The notes under the pieces were generated by a model. It was not told the DNA's origin, did not search any database, and was given only the letters and a program-made list of their open reading frames with translations. 64,000 bases of DNA from Loripinus fragilis. Taxonomy: Eukaryota > Mollusca > Bivalvia > Lucinida > Lucinidae. The stretch lies in the NCBI GenBank assembly GCA_964019695.1, contig OZ026519.1:28797213-28861212 (forward strand), given 5' to 3'. This document shows, in pieces, positions 54,801-57,800 of the stretch (its first letter is position 1; each line of letters starts with the position of its first letter). A program made the position numbers and the translations under genes.

Positions 54801-57800
54801 TATCTACCAATGCTACCAACTGCATTGTATACTAATCAGTTATATTGTTATTTAATCACTAAATCGGTAAATTATCTTGCAAAGAAGTAAGCACCCTTTT
54901 CCATTTTACAGAGATAATGCAGTATTCTGCAAGTTTGATATAATTGTAAAGCCCTCATTGACTTAAGCAAATTAGATGCTAGCTAACATATATTTTTCGT
55001 CTTTTTAAAGCTTAAATCCAGCCATTGACATTGGTCAAGTAGAAGGTGGATTTATAATGGGCCTTGGATACAGTACCAGCGAAGAAATCAAATATGATGC
55101 TTCAAATGGCCAAAACATCACAAACGACACCTGGGTAATTAATCAGAGATAAACTTCAATGATTAACTAGAGCACCCACTCGATGGAGCGTCATCACAAA
55201 TCCCACGCTAAAGTTTTTGACTCCCTTACCACCCCAAAGTTCCATCCTGAGTTACGTATATTGACGACACATTACTTGGTTAATATGAAGACGGTTGCTT
55301 CAAGTGATAGTCTGGATATGCTGGACATCTGTGCCAACTGATATGAAAAACAAGCAAATGATGTGCATTTTATGTTCTCTTTTTTTCGTTTGGCCATGGT
55401 CGATGACCTTGACCTTGGACATACAGACCTGTATCATACATGTTTGTCTAAAGGTGGACATTCGTGTCAAATCTTATGAAATTTAACAAGTTTTGTGGAA
55501 GTTATGCTCAAGTAACAGAATATGGTCAGGGATGTCCGTAATTGCCACATTTCAACACGATAACCTCTCCTTCAACTTCATTGGTGGGACTAAAAGAACT
55601 TTACCATTAATATCACTTATGTGGTAGATTTCGAATATGAACGAGCCACGACGTAAACAGTCTGGTGTCAAATTTATATCTGTCTGACATAAACATGATT
55701 TAATCAGCCATAAACCAGAATAAAGGGAAGTTGTTGTTAAATTAAAATTATTTTGGTTGAAACGAAATATGACATTGCTAAATAGCTTAGTACCAGTAAA
55801 ATACATTTAAGTCCACCCCAACACACACACACACACACGCCAGTGACTTTGGCTGCTGTCCTTTCTAAGGTGGTGGTTCGTTTTTTTTTTATTAGTTGCT
55901 TATTGTTGCTCCCATTGTGGGTGTTCTGGGTTTGTTCCATGTTTTGTTGTGCAGTGCTTTGTGGCAATTAATATTGGGAAGAGAGCTGATTGCTTTACTT
56001 AGTCTCCCTTTTGCCTTCTGACTGTTATTGTACTGTGGCTCTTACCCAATGTGCCATGGGTTATACTGTAGTGAGTGATTGTAGTATAGACTAATCATAC
56101 TCACTTTTTTGGAATTTACAATTGAAAATAAGGAACTGTTTACACGCATCATTATCAATTATATGCTTTTGCACACATTGCTTTAAACAGACCCTAAAAA
56201 TTGGGTCTGTTGTTTTTAAATGTTTGTAGGATTACTATTTGTAAGGGAAATTTGCTTTGTGTGTTTTATGCCCCTCAACTTTGAAAAAGCTAAGGGGTAT
56301 ATTGCTTTGGGCCTTTCCATCCATACCCCCTACCATCCGTGTGTGTGTCCTTTTGTTAAAAAATTATGTTAGGGTTTTAAATTTCATAAATGGATTTCTT
56401 ATCAAAAATGATTGACCCGTATTTTTTGTCTGAATTATGTCCCTTTGTGGAGTTATGCCTCTTTTAAAGGGTCATGTCTCTTTTAAAGGGTCAGAGTGAA
56501 ATTTTGTAATCTATTTATATCAAAAACTATTACAGCTAGAAGCTTCAAACTTGATCGTTGATAGAGGAGAATGAGTAGAAAATGTTTTTAAAAGTTAGTT
56601 TATTATTTTTCGAGTTCATGCCCTTTTTACATTTGGCTGTTGAAAACTTGTAATAAAGATATCTCGAAAACTATTAGTAGTAGCCTAAAATTTGGTCAGC
56701 TGATAGAAGATGATAAGTAGACTACCTGCTACCTGGAGACAATTTCAAAGAATGTTATTTTATATTTAAGTGTTATTGCCCTTTGAAAATTTGGACATTG
56801 AAAACTTGCAATCAAGCTGTTTCTAAAATTAATATAGCTAGGGGCTACAAACCTGGTCAATTGATAGCCGATGATTAGCAAATTTCCTGGTGAAATTTTA
56901 AACAAAACTATTTTTTAAAGTTATTGCCCTTTGCAAATTTGGCCATTAATAATTTGTAATAAAGATATCTCAAAAACTGTTACAGCTAGTACCCTCGAAT
57001 TTGGTTAGCTGATAGAAGATGATGAGTAGATTACCTGTTGAAAATGAAAAAAATATGTTTTAGAGTTATTGAAAATTGGACATTGAAAACGTGTTATCAA
57101 ACTATACTATTGACATTCAGCTAAGCACATTTGCAAACCAATTTATTGTGGATAGTAGTAAAAATAAATTCAAGCATGTACCCATGATTATCACAGTTTA
57201 TTGAAATGAAAACTAGGGTTTGTCTATTTATACACTAGCTTAAGTGAAATTTTGTCAAATATTTTCATATGAATGGAAGATACAAATGCTTATTTTAATG
57301 TTCCCGAAAACCATATGAAACTTGCAAAAACTGGAGGCCAAGATTACTTGCCATTTTTGTTTGTTTGTTTTATTTGATTCTTTACGTCCCATCAACAATA
57401 TTACAGTTATATAGGGACGAGTCTTCCTGGGTTGAACCAGTACTAAGCTAGGATAAATGTGTCTTGCTCAAGGACCACAACGCAGTGACGCTGGTGAGGC
57501 TCGAACCCACAGCCCTTTGGTCTCGAGTCAAGCACTCTAACACTGAGCCACTGCGCTCCCTTACTTGCCATTTTAAGTTCAATTATGTAACTCTAATAAA
57601 ACTTGGCAAACTTTTTTATTCTAGCATGCATATCATTGAGAGTTAATGATCTAACACATCTTTGGTTTCTAAATAATGCACTTCCGGCTTATGTCAAGAG
57701 GGTCGCCGTTGGAACACATTCAGAAATAGTAAACTGTATTAATGGTGTATACAAATAATAAATGTAACACATATAAGCATTTATACACTCCTTCATAATA

